Below, piece after piece: positions 9,093 to 17,355 of a DNA stretch of 58,146 nt. Origin of the DNA: an uncultured Clostridia bacterium (lineage in GTDB: Bacteria; Bacillota; Clostridia; Oscillospirales; Oscillospiraceae); the NCBI GenBank assembly GCA_945877515.1, contig CAMCSE010000004.1, forward strand, positions 1 through 58,146. Reading direction: 5' to 3'. Position numbers and translations under genes: made by a program. Position 1 is the stretch's first letter; every line of letters begins with the position of its first letter. The notes below the pieces were generated by a model that saw only the letters and a program-made list of their open reading frames with translations, ran no database searches and had not been told where the DNA came from.

Positions 9093-10678
9093 TATGACGC
9101 TTTTATGACTTTTCCGCCCGTTTCGCCGGTCAGCGCGCCGTCACGGATGGCAAATACACCATTGACCAGCACATGGGTCATGCCGGCGGACAGCTGCTGC
9201 GGGTCGGTATAGCCGGCTCGTTCGTGGAGAGCCTCCGGCGCAAATACGCATACATCCGCGTCGTATCCGGCGGCAATCCGGCCTTTTCCCTTCAGACCCA
9301 GTACCTCTGCCGGCTTGCCCGTCAGCTTATGGATGGCGCTCTCCCACGACAGGGCGCCCTTTTCCCGGACAAAATGCTCCAACAGGTGGGTCACATTGCC
9401 GCAGACCCGGGGATGCAGCTGCCCCTCAGTAGGATATGTTGCGTCGGAAATGACGCAGGACAAAGGCGAACGGAGGATGGCGCAGATATCCTCCTCCGAT
9501 GCCATGAAGTCGATCATGGTGATCTGGCCGTGCTCCCGGGCCAGCAGCTCACAGCAAGAGGTCAGGGGGTCCTGTCCCATCAGCGCGGCGATCTCCATCA
9601 GATTCTTGCCCTGATAGGGGTGATCCTCCGGGCAGTGGAGGGAGGTGAGATAGATGCCGTCCCACCCGGCCAGCTTGGCGATATCGTCGAAACCGGCGCC
9701 GCTTTCGATGCGCGCCGCCAGTTCCTTTCGGGTCTCCTTGTCACGCAGCCGTGCCACCACCGCCTCCATGCCGCCGGTGAGATAATCCGGCGGCAGAATG
9801 TGCAGCAGCTGGGTGGAACCGGCGGTGTAGGGGTATACGTCGCAGTCCATCGCAAGGCCCTCGCTTCGTGCCTGCTCCAAAAGCGACAGCACCTGCGGGA
9901 TCTTGCTGCCCCAGTTATCCCGGCCCATGGCCTTCAGGTGGCTGATGTGGACGGGACAGTCCAGCGCCCGGGCCACTGTAATCATCTCCTGTACGGAGGC
10001 CACCACGCCGCTGCCCTCCTGCCGCATGTGGACAGTGACAGGGATCTTTGTCCCGGCCACCGGCTGCAGGGCGCGGATGAGGTCGGATGTGGTGTAGAAG
10101 CACTCCGGGGCGTAGCCCAGACCAAGGCTGACGCCCAGCGCACCGTCGGCCAGTGCCTGCTCCATGGCACGGTGGATGGCGGAAAAGTGACCGTCCGTCA
10201 GCTCCGTCAGCTCATAGCCTGCCGCGTCGGCCCGGAGAGTACCTGCCCCCACCAGCATCCCCGCATTTACCGGAAGCGGCGGCAGAGAGCGAAAGTAGCC
10301 CGCCAGTGAACCGCTGTCCAGCGCCGCCGGCAGCGTGCCGGTGATGGGCTGGAGATAGGCCCTTATGGCGGCGGCGTTGGCCGGACCGAAGGGGGCTGCG
10401 GACAGGCCGCAGTTGCCGTTGACGATAGTGGTCAGCCCCTGACACAGCTCCCACGCGCCGAAGCCGGGGCGGAACGCCGCGCCGTCGGCGTGGCGGTGGA
10501 TGTCGATAAAACCGGGCGTTACCGTCAGGCCGGTGCAGTCCATCGTTTGACGGGCCGCGGCGTCAGGCAGATGCCCCACGGCGGCAATGCTACCCTTTTC
10601 GATGGCGACGTCCGCCGGAAAGGCGGCGCGGCCGGTACCGTCGATGACGGTACCGCCCCGCAGAAGAATATCAAACAT
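9092..10678 (-). CDS. N-acyl-D-amino-acid deacylase family amidohydrolase
   Basis: 528-residue metal-dependent amidohydrolase. It has the N-terminal beta-sandwich start MFDILLRGGTVIDGTGR, the metal motif TPGFIDIHRHAD (His61, His63), GNCGLSAAPFG, and further ligands in TVHMRQEGSGV and CPVHISHLKAMG, then an extended C-terminal sandwich (PAEVLGLKGKGRIAAGYDAD). This is the D-aminoacylase architecture and length; such enzymes release D-amino acids from N-acyl forms, or act on related N-acyl or dihydropyrimidine-type substrates. No signal peptide, so cytosolic. It starts 27 bp after the sensor-kinase gene and is likely the last gene of that operon, hinting at a link with the two-component system. 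Confidence 0.88.
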   Translation of the reverse strand: MFDILLRGGTVIDGTGRAAFPADVAIEKGSIAAVGHLPDAAARQTMDCTGLTVTPGFIDIHRHADGAAFRPGFGAWELCQGLTTIVNGNCGLSAAPFGPANAAAIRAYLQPITGTLPAALDSGSLAGYFRSLPPLPVNAGMLVGAGTLRADAAGYELTELTDGHFSAIHRAMEQALADGALGVSLGLGYAPECFYTTSDLIRALQPVAGTKIPVTVHMRQEGSGVVASVQEMITVARALDCPVHISHLKAMGRDNWGSKIPQVLSLLEQARSEGLAMDCDVYPYTAGSTQLLHILPPDYLTGGMEAVVARLRDKETRKELAARIESGAGFDDIAKLAGWDGIYLTSLHCPEDHPYQGKNLMEIAALMGQDPLTSCCELLAREHGQITMIDFMASEEDICAILRSPLSCVISDATYPTEGQLHPRVCGNVTHLLEHFVREKGALSWESAIHKLTGKPAEVLGLKGKGRIAAGYDADVCVFAPEALHERAGYTDPQQLSAGMTHVLVNGVFAIRDGALTGETGGKVIKAS

Positions 10679-10705
10679 AAGAAAGACCTCGATTTTACAG
10701 ATGTG

Positions 10706-11878
10706 TCAATGGCACAGCGGAAATGTTACGATGAAGCGGGTGACGCCGCGGTCGCTGGCGGCGGCGATGGTGCCGCGGTGCCGCTGTACGATCTGTTGGG
10801 CGATGGACAGCCCCAATCCAAAGCCGTCCGTGCCGGAGCGGGCGTCGTCCACACGGTAGAACCGTTCAAACAGATGGGGCAGCTTGTCCGCCGGAATGGG
10901 TTCGCCGGGGTTTTCCACCGCCAGCACCGCGGTTTTTCCGGAAGCATTCAGTGTCAGCCGAATGGGTGCGCCGGCGGCGGCATACTTCACCGCGTTGTCC
11001 AGCAGGATATCCAGCAGCTGATCCAGCTGCTGCCGGTCGCCGGACAGGGACACATCGTTTTGGATGTCATACTGCAGGGGATGCCCCGCTTCAAAGGCCA
11101 CCGGTTCAAACCGCAGGGCGGCGTCGGTGACCAGATCGCTGAGATCCACCGGGGCGAAGGGGGCGGCTCGGCCGCTCTCTGTTCGGGAAAGCGTCAGCAT
11201 ACCCTCCACCAGCGCCCGCATCCGGCGTGATTCCACCGAAATGTTGTCCACATACTGCCGTTGCTCCTCCCGGGCGGTCTCCTTCAGCAGATCGGCCGAG
11301 GACAGGATCACCGTCAGGGGCGTTTTCAGTTCATGGCTGGCGTCAGAGAGGAACTGCTGCTGATTCTGCCATGTTCGGGCCACGGGACGGGTGACGAACC
11401 CGCTCAACAGCCAACTCAATCCCAGCAGCACCAGCAGCGCGCCGCCGCCGATCAGCAGGCAGATGCGCACCAGCGCCCGCAGCGTAGCCTGCTCAAAGGT
11501 ACTGTCCATAAAAGCGATGCGGATACTCAGCAGTCCCTGCTGCCGGTAGTAGCGCATATGCTGCTTGGACAGCACACCGCTTTCAGCGCGGGCGGACAAT
11601 GCCTCGGCCACCAGCTGCGTCAGGGCATCCCCGTCCTCCAGATCGTAGTAATTGCTGCCGGAGATGCGGACGGTGCCGCTGGGCAGCACCTCCGCCACAA
11701 AGCAGGGCAGCCGGACATCGGCTGTGCCGGTCTGAACCGCCTGCCGCAGCTGATGGGTATAGCTTTCGGCAATGTTGGCCTGGGAAAAGTAGTACACACC
11801 GGCGAACACCGCCAGCAGTACCACCGCCGCCACCAGCATGGTGACGCCGGTGATCTTCCAGCGCAGCTTGCGGATCAT
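10706..11878 (-). CDS. Two-component sensor histidine kinase
   Basis: About 390 residues from MIRKLRWK, with AGGAGG upstream of 11878; the frame is open 24 bp further. Membrane segments are at about residues 10-32 and 135-160, flanking an extracytoplasmic sensor region of roughly 100 residues. A HisKA domain follows with FLSDASHELKTPLTVIL (phospho-acceptor His) and a HATPase domain with LDILLDNAVKYAA (N box), ENPGEPI (degenerate G1) and GTDGFGLGLSIAQQIV (G2). Its ATG overlaps the regulator's TGA by 4 bp. It forms a pair with the OmpR-type regulator. The cue is unknown; the co-transcribed DUF4340 lipoprotein and aminoacylase may belong to the response. Confidence 0.95.
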   Translation of the reverse strand: MIRKLRWKITGVTMLVAAVVLLAVFAGVYYFSQANIAESYTHQLRQAVQTGTADVRLPCFVAEVLPSGTVRISGSNYYDLEDGDALTQLVAEALSARAESGVLSKQHMRYYRQQGLLSIRIAFMDSTFEQATLRALVRICLLIGGGALLVLLGLSWLLSGFVTRPVARTWQNQQQFLSDASHELKTPLTVILSSADLLKETAREEQRQYVDNISVESRRMRALVEGMLTLSRTESGRAAPFAPVDLSDLVTDAALRFEPVAFEAGHPLQYDIQNDVSLSGDRQQLDQLLDILLDNAVKYAAAGAPIRLTLNASGKTAVLAVENPGEPIPADKLPHLFERFYRVDDARSGTDGFGLGLSIAQQIVQRHRGTIAAASDRGVTRFIVTFPLCH

Positions 11879-12561
11879 GCTTCCACCTCCTGCGTCAGGC
11901 AATAGCCCAGCATCCGGAGCGTCTTGATCTTTACGGCAGAGTGCAGGTGGGTCAGCTTCCGGCGCAGGAAGGAGATATACACCTCCACATTGTTGTCCTC
12001 CGCCTGCGAGTCATAGCCCCAGACCTTTACCAGCATCTGCTCTTTGGTGACCACCTGATTTCCGTTGCGCATCAGCAGCTCTATCAGGTCGTACTCCCGG
12101 CGGCTGAGCCGTACCTCACGCTCAGCGCAGGAGAGGGTGAAAGTGGTGCGTTCCAGCGACAGATCGCCCCAGGTGAGCGTGTCGCTCTCCTGCAATTGTC
12201 CGCCGCTGCGCCGCAGCAGCGTGCGGACACAGGCCAGCAGCTCCTCCGGCTCAAAGGGCTTGGTAAGATAGTAGTCCGCGCCGCAGTCCAGTCCATGGAT
12301 GCGGTCGCTCACGTCGCTTTTGGCGGTCAGCATCAGCACCGGCGTGGCGACACCGGCTTCCCGCAGCTTCTTCACCACCTGAAAGCCGTTTATGCCGGGC
12401 AGCATCACGTCCAGCACCATCAGATCATAGATGCCGGTCATGGCATTGTCCAGCCCACTGACGCCGTCATAGCACACGTCAGCGGTATAGCCCTGCCGGT
12501 TCAGCAGCTGGCGCAGGGTGTCCGCCAGCCGGACCTCATCCTCCACGATCAAAAGGCGCAT
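11875..12561 (-). CDS. OmpR/PhoB-type response regulator
   Basis: 228 residues. The receiver domain (residues 1-118) has acidic Glu7-Asp8, phospho-acceptor Asp51 (LMVLDVMLPG), Thr in LMLTAKS and Lys in YYLTKPFEPEE. The winged-helix effector domain (about 128-225) contains RREYDLIELLMRNGNQVV and VWGYDSQAEDNNVEVYISFL. It is complete, coupled by an ATGA overlap to the sensor kinase downstream, and starts 14 bp after the DUF4340 lipoprotein gene. Confidence 0.96.
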   Translation of the reverse strand: MRLLIVEDEVRLADTLRQLLNRQGYTADVCYDGVSGLDNAMTGIYDLMVLDVMLPGINGFQVVKKLREAGVATPVLMLTAKSDVSDRIHGLDCGADYYLTKPFEPEELLACVRTLLRRSGGQLQESDTLTWGDLSLERTTFTLSCAEREVRLSRREYDLIELLMRNGNQVVTKEQMLVKVWGYDSQAEDNNVEVYISFLRRKLTHLHSAVKIKTLRMLGYCLTQEVEA

Positions 12562-12575
12562 GGCGCAGCCCCCTT

Positions 12576-13496
12576 TTACAGCAGCGCCAGAAGCGGCGCC
12601 ACTTTGTCCTGGGACACCAGATAGACAGTGGTGTCGTCGTTGAGCGTTACATAGTAGAAACCGTCCTGGCGCAGGGTACCCAGCGACAGGGTCATGGTAG
12701 TCTCGGTGCCTACGGTATTAATGTAGGCGGCGGTGATCACCACACTGGGGACGTCCAGCCCGCACAATGGGGCCGCGTCCGGGGAGGGATCGAAGTTGAA
12801 GCAGCTGTCAAAGGAAAACTCTGCCAGTGCCGTTTCCACAGCTTCCGCCTTTTCGGGAGCCAGACGGTTTTCCGAGATCCAACCTTCGTCAGTCTTGGTC
12901 AGGCGGGCATATTTGTTGTTTTCGCTGCTCCTGACGGTGATGACCGTCAGATTATCGTCTGTCAGTTCCGGCAGCGTAGGCAGCACCGCCATGTCATAGA
13001 TGCGGCGGTCCATCAGCCTGACAAAATCATCCTCCGCCAGATAGACGTCACTGCTGCCGTCAACAGACATATACCATTCGCCGGAGGCCTTCTGGTCGCC
13101 GAAACGCAGCGTGGTGGTTTCCTCGCCCACCGTAACGGTCATATACCGGTCAGGCTCGTCCAGGCCGCAGTCCGCAGGATCCACCGCCGGCTCCACTGCT
13201 GTCAGCGTAGAGTTCAGCACTTCCAGTGCTGCCAGGATTTCCTCTATATATGCGGCATCCAGCGGAAATTCCTCATTATCCACCCATTTCCAGGTCTCCT
13301 CTTCCTTCCGGAAGCGGCAGGTGACCTGACTGTTGTCATACTCCAGATAGCTGGCGTCGGCAACAGGCATCTGGGCACTGTTGGCAAGCATATTGTTGTC
13401 TGTCTCGGCCGGTGCGTCGTCCGCTTTCTCGCCGCCGCAGCCTATAAGGGCCAGCACCAGCATCAATGACAAGATCAGAAAAATCGTTCGTTTCAT
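12576..13496 (-). CDS. DUF4340-like lipoprotein
   Basis: 306-residue predicted lipoprotein: signal peptide MKRTIFLILSLMLVLALIGC with lipobox LIGC and acylated Cys20. The mature part is acidic and beta-rich, with two related halves (LEYDNSQVTCRFRKEEETWK and RSSENNKYARLTKTDEGWIS; VTVGEETTTLRFGDQKASGE and VGTETTMTLSLGTLRQDGFY), as in DUF4340 proteins. Each half ends in a strand such as YMSVDGSSDVYL or YVTLNDDTTVYLV. DUF4340 proteins often accompany gliding or ABC-type envelope systems, but no such gene is here; instead it leads the two-component operon, so an envelope sensing role is plausible but unproved. Confidence 0.8.
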   Translation of the reverse strand: MKRTIFLILSLMLVLALIGCGGEKADDAPAETDNNMLANSAQMPVADASYLEYDNSQVTCRFRKEEETWKWVDNEEFPLDAAYIEEILAALEVLNSTLTAVEPAVDPADCGLDEPDRYMTVTVGEETTTLRFGDQKASGEWYMSVDGSSDVYLAEDDFVRLMDRRIYDMAVLPTLPELTDDNLTVITVRSSENNKYARLTKTDEGWISENRLAPEKAEAVETALAEFSFDSCFNFDPSPDAAPLCGLDVPSVVITAAYINTVGTETTMTLSLGTLRQDGFYYVTLNDDTTVYLVSQDKVAPLLALL

Positions 13497-13535
13497 GGGG
13501 TTCCTCCTCTGGGGTAAAATGCATTACAACATTTT

Positions 13536-13564
13536 AGTATACCAGAGAAACGGGAAAAAGGAAA
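13536..13564 (-). promoter_or_regulatory. Candidate promoter of the DUF4340-two-component operon
   Basis: Minus strand -10 TATACT (13536-13541) with a poor -35 (TTTCCT) at 17 bp. The -10 is good, the -35 weak, compatible with an activated promoter. Confidence 0.5.
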
Positions 13565-13611
13565 GCTAAAATTGTGAATTTTCAGCCGTTCTGGCAAAAG
13601 AAATACGGAAA

Positions 13612-13654
13612 AAGCCCCGGTAAAAGCGCCTGTACAGCACTTTTACCGGGGCTT
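13612..13654 (-). terminator. Rho-independent terminator of the PPTase-glucokinase unit
   Basis: Fifteen-base perfect arms (AAGCCCCGGTAAAAG and complement) around a 13-base loop, immediately after the ROK gene. Confidence 0.8.
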
Positions 13655-13664
13655 CTCTTCTCAC

Positions 13665-14591
13665 TTACAGCGCGGCCGCGCCGATGATACCGGCTTCGTT
13701 GCCCAGCTTTGCCGCCGCGATGACGGGGATGGCGCCCTGACGCTGGCCGAAACAATGCTCCGCCACATACTCCCGGATGGGAGCCAAAATCCGTTCTCCC
13801 TGCCGGCTGACGCCGCCGCCGATGAGGATCATCTCCGGCGCCAGACTGTTGACCAGATCCGTCAGCCCTGCCGCCACATAGACGCACCAGCGGTCAATGA
13901 CCGCCTGCGCCGCGGCGTCACCGCCGTCGGCCGCTTCGAACACGTCCCGGGCCGTCAGCCCCTCCCGGCCGTGCAGCGCCGAGTCGGGATGCTGCTCACC
14001 GGCCCGCTTGGCCTGACGGATCAGCGCAGTGGCAGAGGCGTACGCCTCCCAGCAGCCGTCACGGCCGCAGGTGCAGTGCTCGCCCTCCAGTACCAGCAGG
14101 GTATGGCCCAGCTCCGCGCCCATGGAGCGCATACCGGCATAGATCTTGCCGTCGATGATGATACCGCCGCCCACGCCGGTGCCCAGCGTGATGAGCACCA
14201 TGTCCTGATACCCCACAGCGGCACCCGCCACGATCTCCGCCAGCGCCGCGCAGTTGGCGTCGTTGCTGAGGCGGACGGGGATCCCGAAATGCTCATGGAG
14301 CATCTGACAGACCGGTACGTTGAACCACCCCAGATTATAGGCCCGCACCACCACGCCGGCCTCGCTGTCGCAGGTGCCGGGGGAGCCAATGCCGATGCTG
14401 GCGCAATCGGCGGCCATAAGTCCCGCCTTGTCCAGCGCCATCTCCACGGCGCGGCACATGTCCGCCAGCATCTCCTCCACCGGGCGGAACGCGCCTGTGG
14501 GTACGCTGGCCTCCGCGACGATCCTGTGCCGGTCGTCTACCACGCCCACGGCAATATTGGTGCCGCCCAAGTCAATCCCAATACGATACAT
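13665..14591 (-). CDS. ROK family glucokinase
   Basis: 308-residue sugar kinase of the ROK family, cytosolic. It has the N-terminal ATP motif MYRIGIDLGGTNIAVGVV, the sugar-binding stretch IGIGSPGTCD, LRLSNDANCAALAE-type motif (NDANCAAL) with the catalytic Asp, LGTGVGGGIIIDG, and the ROK zinc site GHTLLVLEGEHCTCGRDGCW followed by a Glu. Length is normal for glucokinase (glcK type); the related mannokinase or N-acetylmannosamine kinase cannot be excluded. It begins 16 bp after the PPTase gene and shares its transcript. Confidence 0.9.
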   Translation of the reverse strand: MYRIGIDLGGTNIAVGVVDDRHRIVAEASVPTGAFRPVEEMLADMCRAVEMALDKAGLMAADCASIGIGSPGTCDSEAGVVVRAYNLGWFNVPVCQMLHEHFGIPVRLSNDANCAALAEIVAGAAVGYQDMVLITLGTGVGGGIIIDGKIYAGMRSMGAELGHTLLVLEGEHCTCGRDGCWEAYASATALIRQAKRAGEQHPDSALHGREGLTARDVFEAADGGDAAAQAVIDRWCVYVAAGLTDLVNSLAPEMILIGGGVSRQGERILAPIREYVAEHCFGQRQGAIPVIAAAKLGNEAGIIGAAAL

Positions 14592-14607
14592 GAAATTCCT
14601 CTCCTGC

Positions 14608-15177
14608 TTACAGCATCATGGCCACGGTGACCGCGCAGCCGTTCTGTATGATATGATCCAGCACCACGCCCTGCGGCAGAGCCAGACGGCTCAGGGACAG
14701 CAGCGGGCCCTTGCCGGTCAGCTTGAACAGCGCTTCCTTGGCGGTCCAGCACTCCCAGAACCGCTGGTAGCATCCGGCGTCACCGTAGCGGATGTAGGCC
14801 ATCTCAGCGTCAGAGCAGGCCCGGTGCATGAATTTCTCTTCAGCGCCCCGGATCACCTCTACGTCCACGCCCAGCACATGCTCATCCACGGCGCACACCA
14901 CATAGGGGCCGCTGTGGCTGACACTAACGTGAAAGGGAGCGCCCTCCACATAGGGCTTGCCATTTTCGTCCCAGCGCAGCGGCGCGGTTTCCGGCGTGCC
15001 GCCCAGCCTGCCCGCCACGGCCCGGCGCAGCAGCCATTCACCGGCGGCGCTGCGCTTGCGGTCGTCCTCGTTGGGGAAATCCTTCACACGGCGCTGCCGC
15101 TCTGCGTCCATCAGCGCCACGGCAGTGTCGTATGCCGCGGCGTCCATCTCCTTGATATGATACCAGAAAAGCTCCAT
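14608..15177 (-). CDS. 4'-phosphopantetheinyl transferase, Sfp type
   Basis: 189 residues from MELFWYHIKEMDAAAYD, with GGAGG upstream of 15177. It transfers phosphopantetheine from CoA to a carrier-protein serine. The Sfp signatures are present: VEGAPFHVSVSHSGPYVVCA, HVLGVDVEVI (metal Asp/Glu pair) and FWECWTAKEALFKLTGKG (catalytic Glu and Lys). It lacks the long C-terminal part of B. subtilis Sfp, which is usual in Clostridia. No NRPS or PKS gene is nearby, so the target could be a fatty-acid or other carrier protein elsewhere. Confidence 0.9.
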   Translation of the reverse strand: MELFWYHIKEMDAAAYDTAVALMDAERQRRVKDFPNEDDRKRSAAGEWLLRRAVAGRLGGTPETAPLRWDENGKPYVEGAPFHVSVSHSGPYVVCAVDEHVLGVDVEVIRGAEEKFMHRACSDAEMAYIRYGDAGCYQRFWECWTAKEALFKLTGKGPLLSLSRLALPQGVVLDHIIQNGCAVTVAMML

Positions 15178-15257
15178 ATCACAACCTCCGACAAAAATCA
15201 TACTGTTCTGAATTATAAGTATAGCATACCCGCTGCGGGGTTTCCACTCTTTTTCTG

Positions 15258-15286
15258 TTGCTTTTTGACGAGTTTTGCGCTACACT
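15258..15286 (+). promoter_or_regulatory. Sigma-A promoter of the GNAT-truA unit
   Basis: -35 TTGCTT (15258-15263), 17-bp spacer, -10 TACACT (15281-15286), about 20 bp before an AGGAGG ribosome binding site. Confidence 0.7.
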
Positions 15287-15315
15287 GACCTTGTGTTTGT
15301 TTAGGAGGAGAAACT

Positions 15316-16443
15316 ATGGTTTCCATTATCGAAGTGACCACCCGGGCGCAGCTGCGCCAGTTTGTGGAGTATCCCAACATTTTATATAAAGATGTGCCCC
15401 AGTTCGTGCCCGCCACCTTCGACGATGATATGAGCGACTGGGACAAAAAGAAAAACCCGGCCTTTGAATACTGCGAGGCCCGCTGCTGGCTGGCCATGCG
15501 CAACGGCGAGATGGTGGGCCGCATCGGCGCCATCCTCAGCCACAAGGCCAATGAGAAATGGCACACCAACCGGATGCGGTTCACGCAGGTGGATTTTATT
15601 GATGACCAGCAGGTGGCCAACGCCCTGTTTACCACGGTGGAGCGCTGGGCCAGGGAAAAGGGCTGCGATGAGGTCCACGGCCCGCTGGGCTTTACCGATC
15701 TGGATCGGGAGGGTATGCTGGTGGAGGGCTTCGACCGCCGCAGCTGCTTTTTCACCTATTATAACCACCCCTATTACATCGATCACTTGACCCGGCTGGG
15801 GTATGTGAAGGACGTGGACTGGGTGGAGAATCTGATCCAGGTGCCCACCGACGAAAAGATCATCCAGCGCTGGCAGCGGCTGTCGGACTTTGTGGCCAAG
15901 CGCTGCAACCTGCATGTATTCAAGCCGAAAACCCGGCTGGACTACTTCGGCCTGATCCCCCGGTTTTTCCAGCTGGTGAACACCTGCTACGCGCCGCTGT
16001 ACGGCACCGTGGAGCTGTCGGATCAGCAGATCAAGCGATACAGCGCCAAGTTCGCCCCGCTTATCAACCCCAATCTGGCCTTCTTCATCATGAATGAGCA
16101 GGAGGAGATGGTGGCCATGGGCGTGGCGGCCCCCTCGATTGCCAGCGCGCTGCAGAAAAGCCGGGGCAAGTATTTCCCCACCGGCTGGATCGATATTCTG
16201 AAGGCGTTCCACAAAAACGATACCATCGACCTGCTGCTGATCGCCGTGCGGCCGGATTACCAGAAAAAGGGCGTCAACGCCATGATCATCTATCACGCCA
16301 TGCAGGGCTGCTTCAAGATGGGCATCAAGGAGGCGGAAACCGGCCCCATGCTGGAGACCAACGAAAAGGTACAGGCCCAGTGGAAAGACTTTGACATCGA
16401 GCAGCATAAGCGCCGCCGCTGCTTCGTGAAGAAATTGAGCTGA
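15316..16443 (+). CDS. GNAT-like N-acetyltransferase domain protein
   Basis: 375 residues, cytosolic. The N-terminal part (LRQFVEYPNILYKDVPQFVP) and the acyltransferase-like core (CEARCWLAMRNGEMVGRIGA, then DVHGPLGFTDLDREGML-type sequence EVHGPLGFTDLDREGML) match a large GNAT-like family common in Firmicutes and Bacteroidetes. A C-terminal GNAT motif is seen at LLLIAVRPDYQKKGVNAMII, resembling the acetyl-CoA loop, and a tail near ETGPMLETNEKVQAQWKDFD. The substrate is unknown. One base separates its stop codon from truA, so the two are co-translated. Confidence 0.75.
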   Translation: MVSIIEVTTRAQLRQFVEYPNILYKDVPQFVPATFDDDMSDWDKKKNPAFEYCEARCWLAMRNGEMVGRIGAILSHKANEKWHTNRMRFTQVDFIDDQQVANALFTTVERWAREKGCDEVHGPLGFTDLDREGMLVEGFDRRSCFFTYYNHPYYIDHLTRLGYVKDVDWVENLIQVPTDEKIIQRWQRLSDFVAKRCNLHVFKPKTRLDYFGLIPRFFQLVNTCYAPLYGTVELSDQQIKRYSAKFAPLINPNLAFFIMNEQEEMVAMGVAAPSIASALQKSRGKYFPTGWIDILKAFHKNDTIDLLLIAVRPDYQKKGVNAMIIYHAMQGCFKMGIKEAETGPMLETNEKVQAQWKDFDIEQHKRRRCFVKKLS

Positions 16444-16444
16444 T

Positions 16445-17179
16445 ATGCAGAACTATAAATTTACCATCGCCTATGACGGCACCCGTTTCTTCGGCTGGGA
16501 GCGTCAGCCCAACCGGGACACCATACAGGGAAAGCTGGAATCCGTGCTGAGCCGCCTGGCGGGAGAACCGGTGGAGATCATCGGCGCGGGGCGCACCGAC
16601 GCGGGCGTTCACGCCCGGGCCATGGTGGCCAACGCTGTACTGGACGTAAAGGAATCGCCGGAGGAGATCCGGGACTACTGCAACCGCTATCTGCCGGACG
16701 CCATCGCCGTGCGGGAGGTAAAGCCCTGCGCGCCCCGGTTCCACGCCCGCTATAACGCCCTGGGCAAGACCTATCGCTATACGGTGTTCGTGGGAGAGGT
16801 CAAGCCGGTATTTGACCGGAAATACGTTACCATGCTGCCCTATGTGCCGGATGTGGAGCGGATGCGGCAGGCCGCCGCGTATCTGGTGGGCGAGCACGAT
16901 TTTGCCGCCTTCTGCGGCAATCCCCGCATGAAAAAGTCCACCGTGCGGACGGTAGACACCATCGACATTCAGCAGCGGAAGGACCGCATTACCTTCACCT
17001 TCCACGGCAACGGCTTTTTGCAGAACATGGTGCGTATCCTGGTGGGCACGCTGCTGGAGGTGGGCCGCGGATTCTGGGAACCGGAGCAGGTACAGTCCAT
17101 TCTGGACAGCCGTGACCGCAAACAGGCCGGCCCCACCGCACCGCCGGAGGGCCTGTGCCTGATGAAGGTGGACTATTGA
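16445..17179 (+). CDS. truA: tRNA pseudouridine(38-40) synthase TruA
   Basis: 244 residues. It isomerises U38, U39 and U40 in tRNA anticodon arms. It starts MQNYKFTIAYDGTRFFGW; the catalytic Asp52 lies in GAGRTDAGVHARAMV; later motifs YRYTVFVGEV, DFAAFCGNP and GFLQNMVRILVGTLLEVGRG are all canonical. Length is normal. It follows the GNAT gene with one intervening base and ends in a strong terminator. Confidence 0.97.
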   Translation: MQNYKFTIAYDGTRFFGWERQPNRDTIQGKLESVLSRLAGEPVEIIGAGRTDAGVHARAMVANAVLDVKESPEEIRDYCNRYLPDAIAVREVKPCAPRFHARYNALGKTYRYTVFVGEVKPVFDRKYVTMLPYVPDVERMRQAAAYLVGEHDFAAFCGNPRMKKSTVRTVDTIDIQQRKDRITFTFHGNGFLQNMVRILVGTLLEVGRGFWEPEQVQSILDSRDRKQAGPTAPPEGLCLMKVDY

Positions 17180-17239
17180 GAAGATCGGCGGAAATACACA
17201 GTCGGATTCACGGAAGGATCACAAGAGCATACGAAAAAC

Positions 17240-17284
17240 GGCGGAGGAACAAAGGGAAGCGCCTGTGTTCCTCCGCCGCTTTCT
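17240..17284. terminator. Terminator between truA and the tocopherol-cyclase-like gene
   Basis: Twelve-base perfect arms (GGCGGAGGAACA and complement) around a 14-base loop, with a CTTTC tail on the plus strand and CGTTTTT on the minus strand, suiting the convergent genes. Confidence 0.8.
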
Positions 17285-17355
17285 GTCATCTCCTGAAAGC
17301 ACCACCTGAAGCCTGGCTCCCGCCCCATTCTGCCGGCAGCGGTGTCGTCTTTTCG

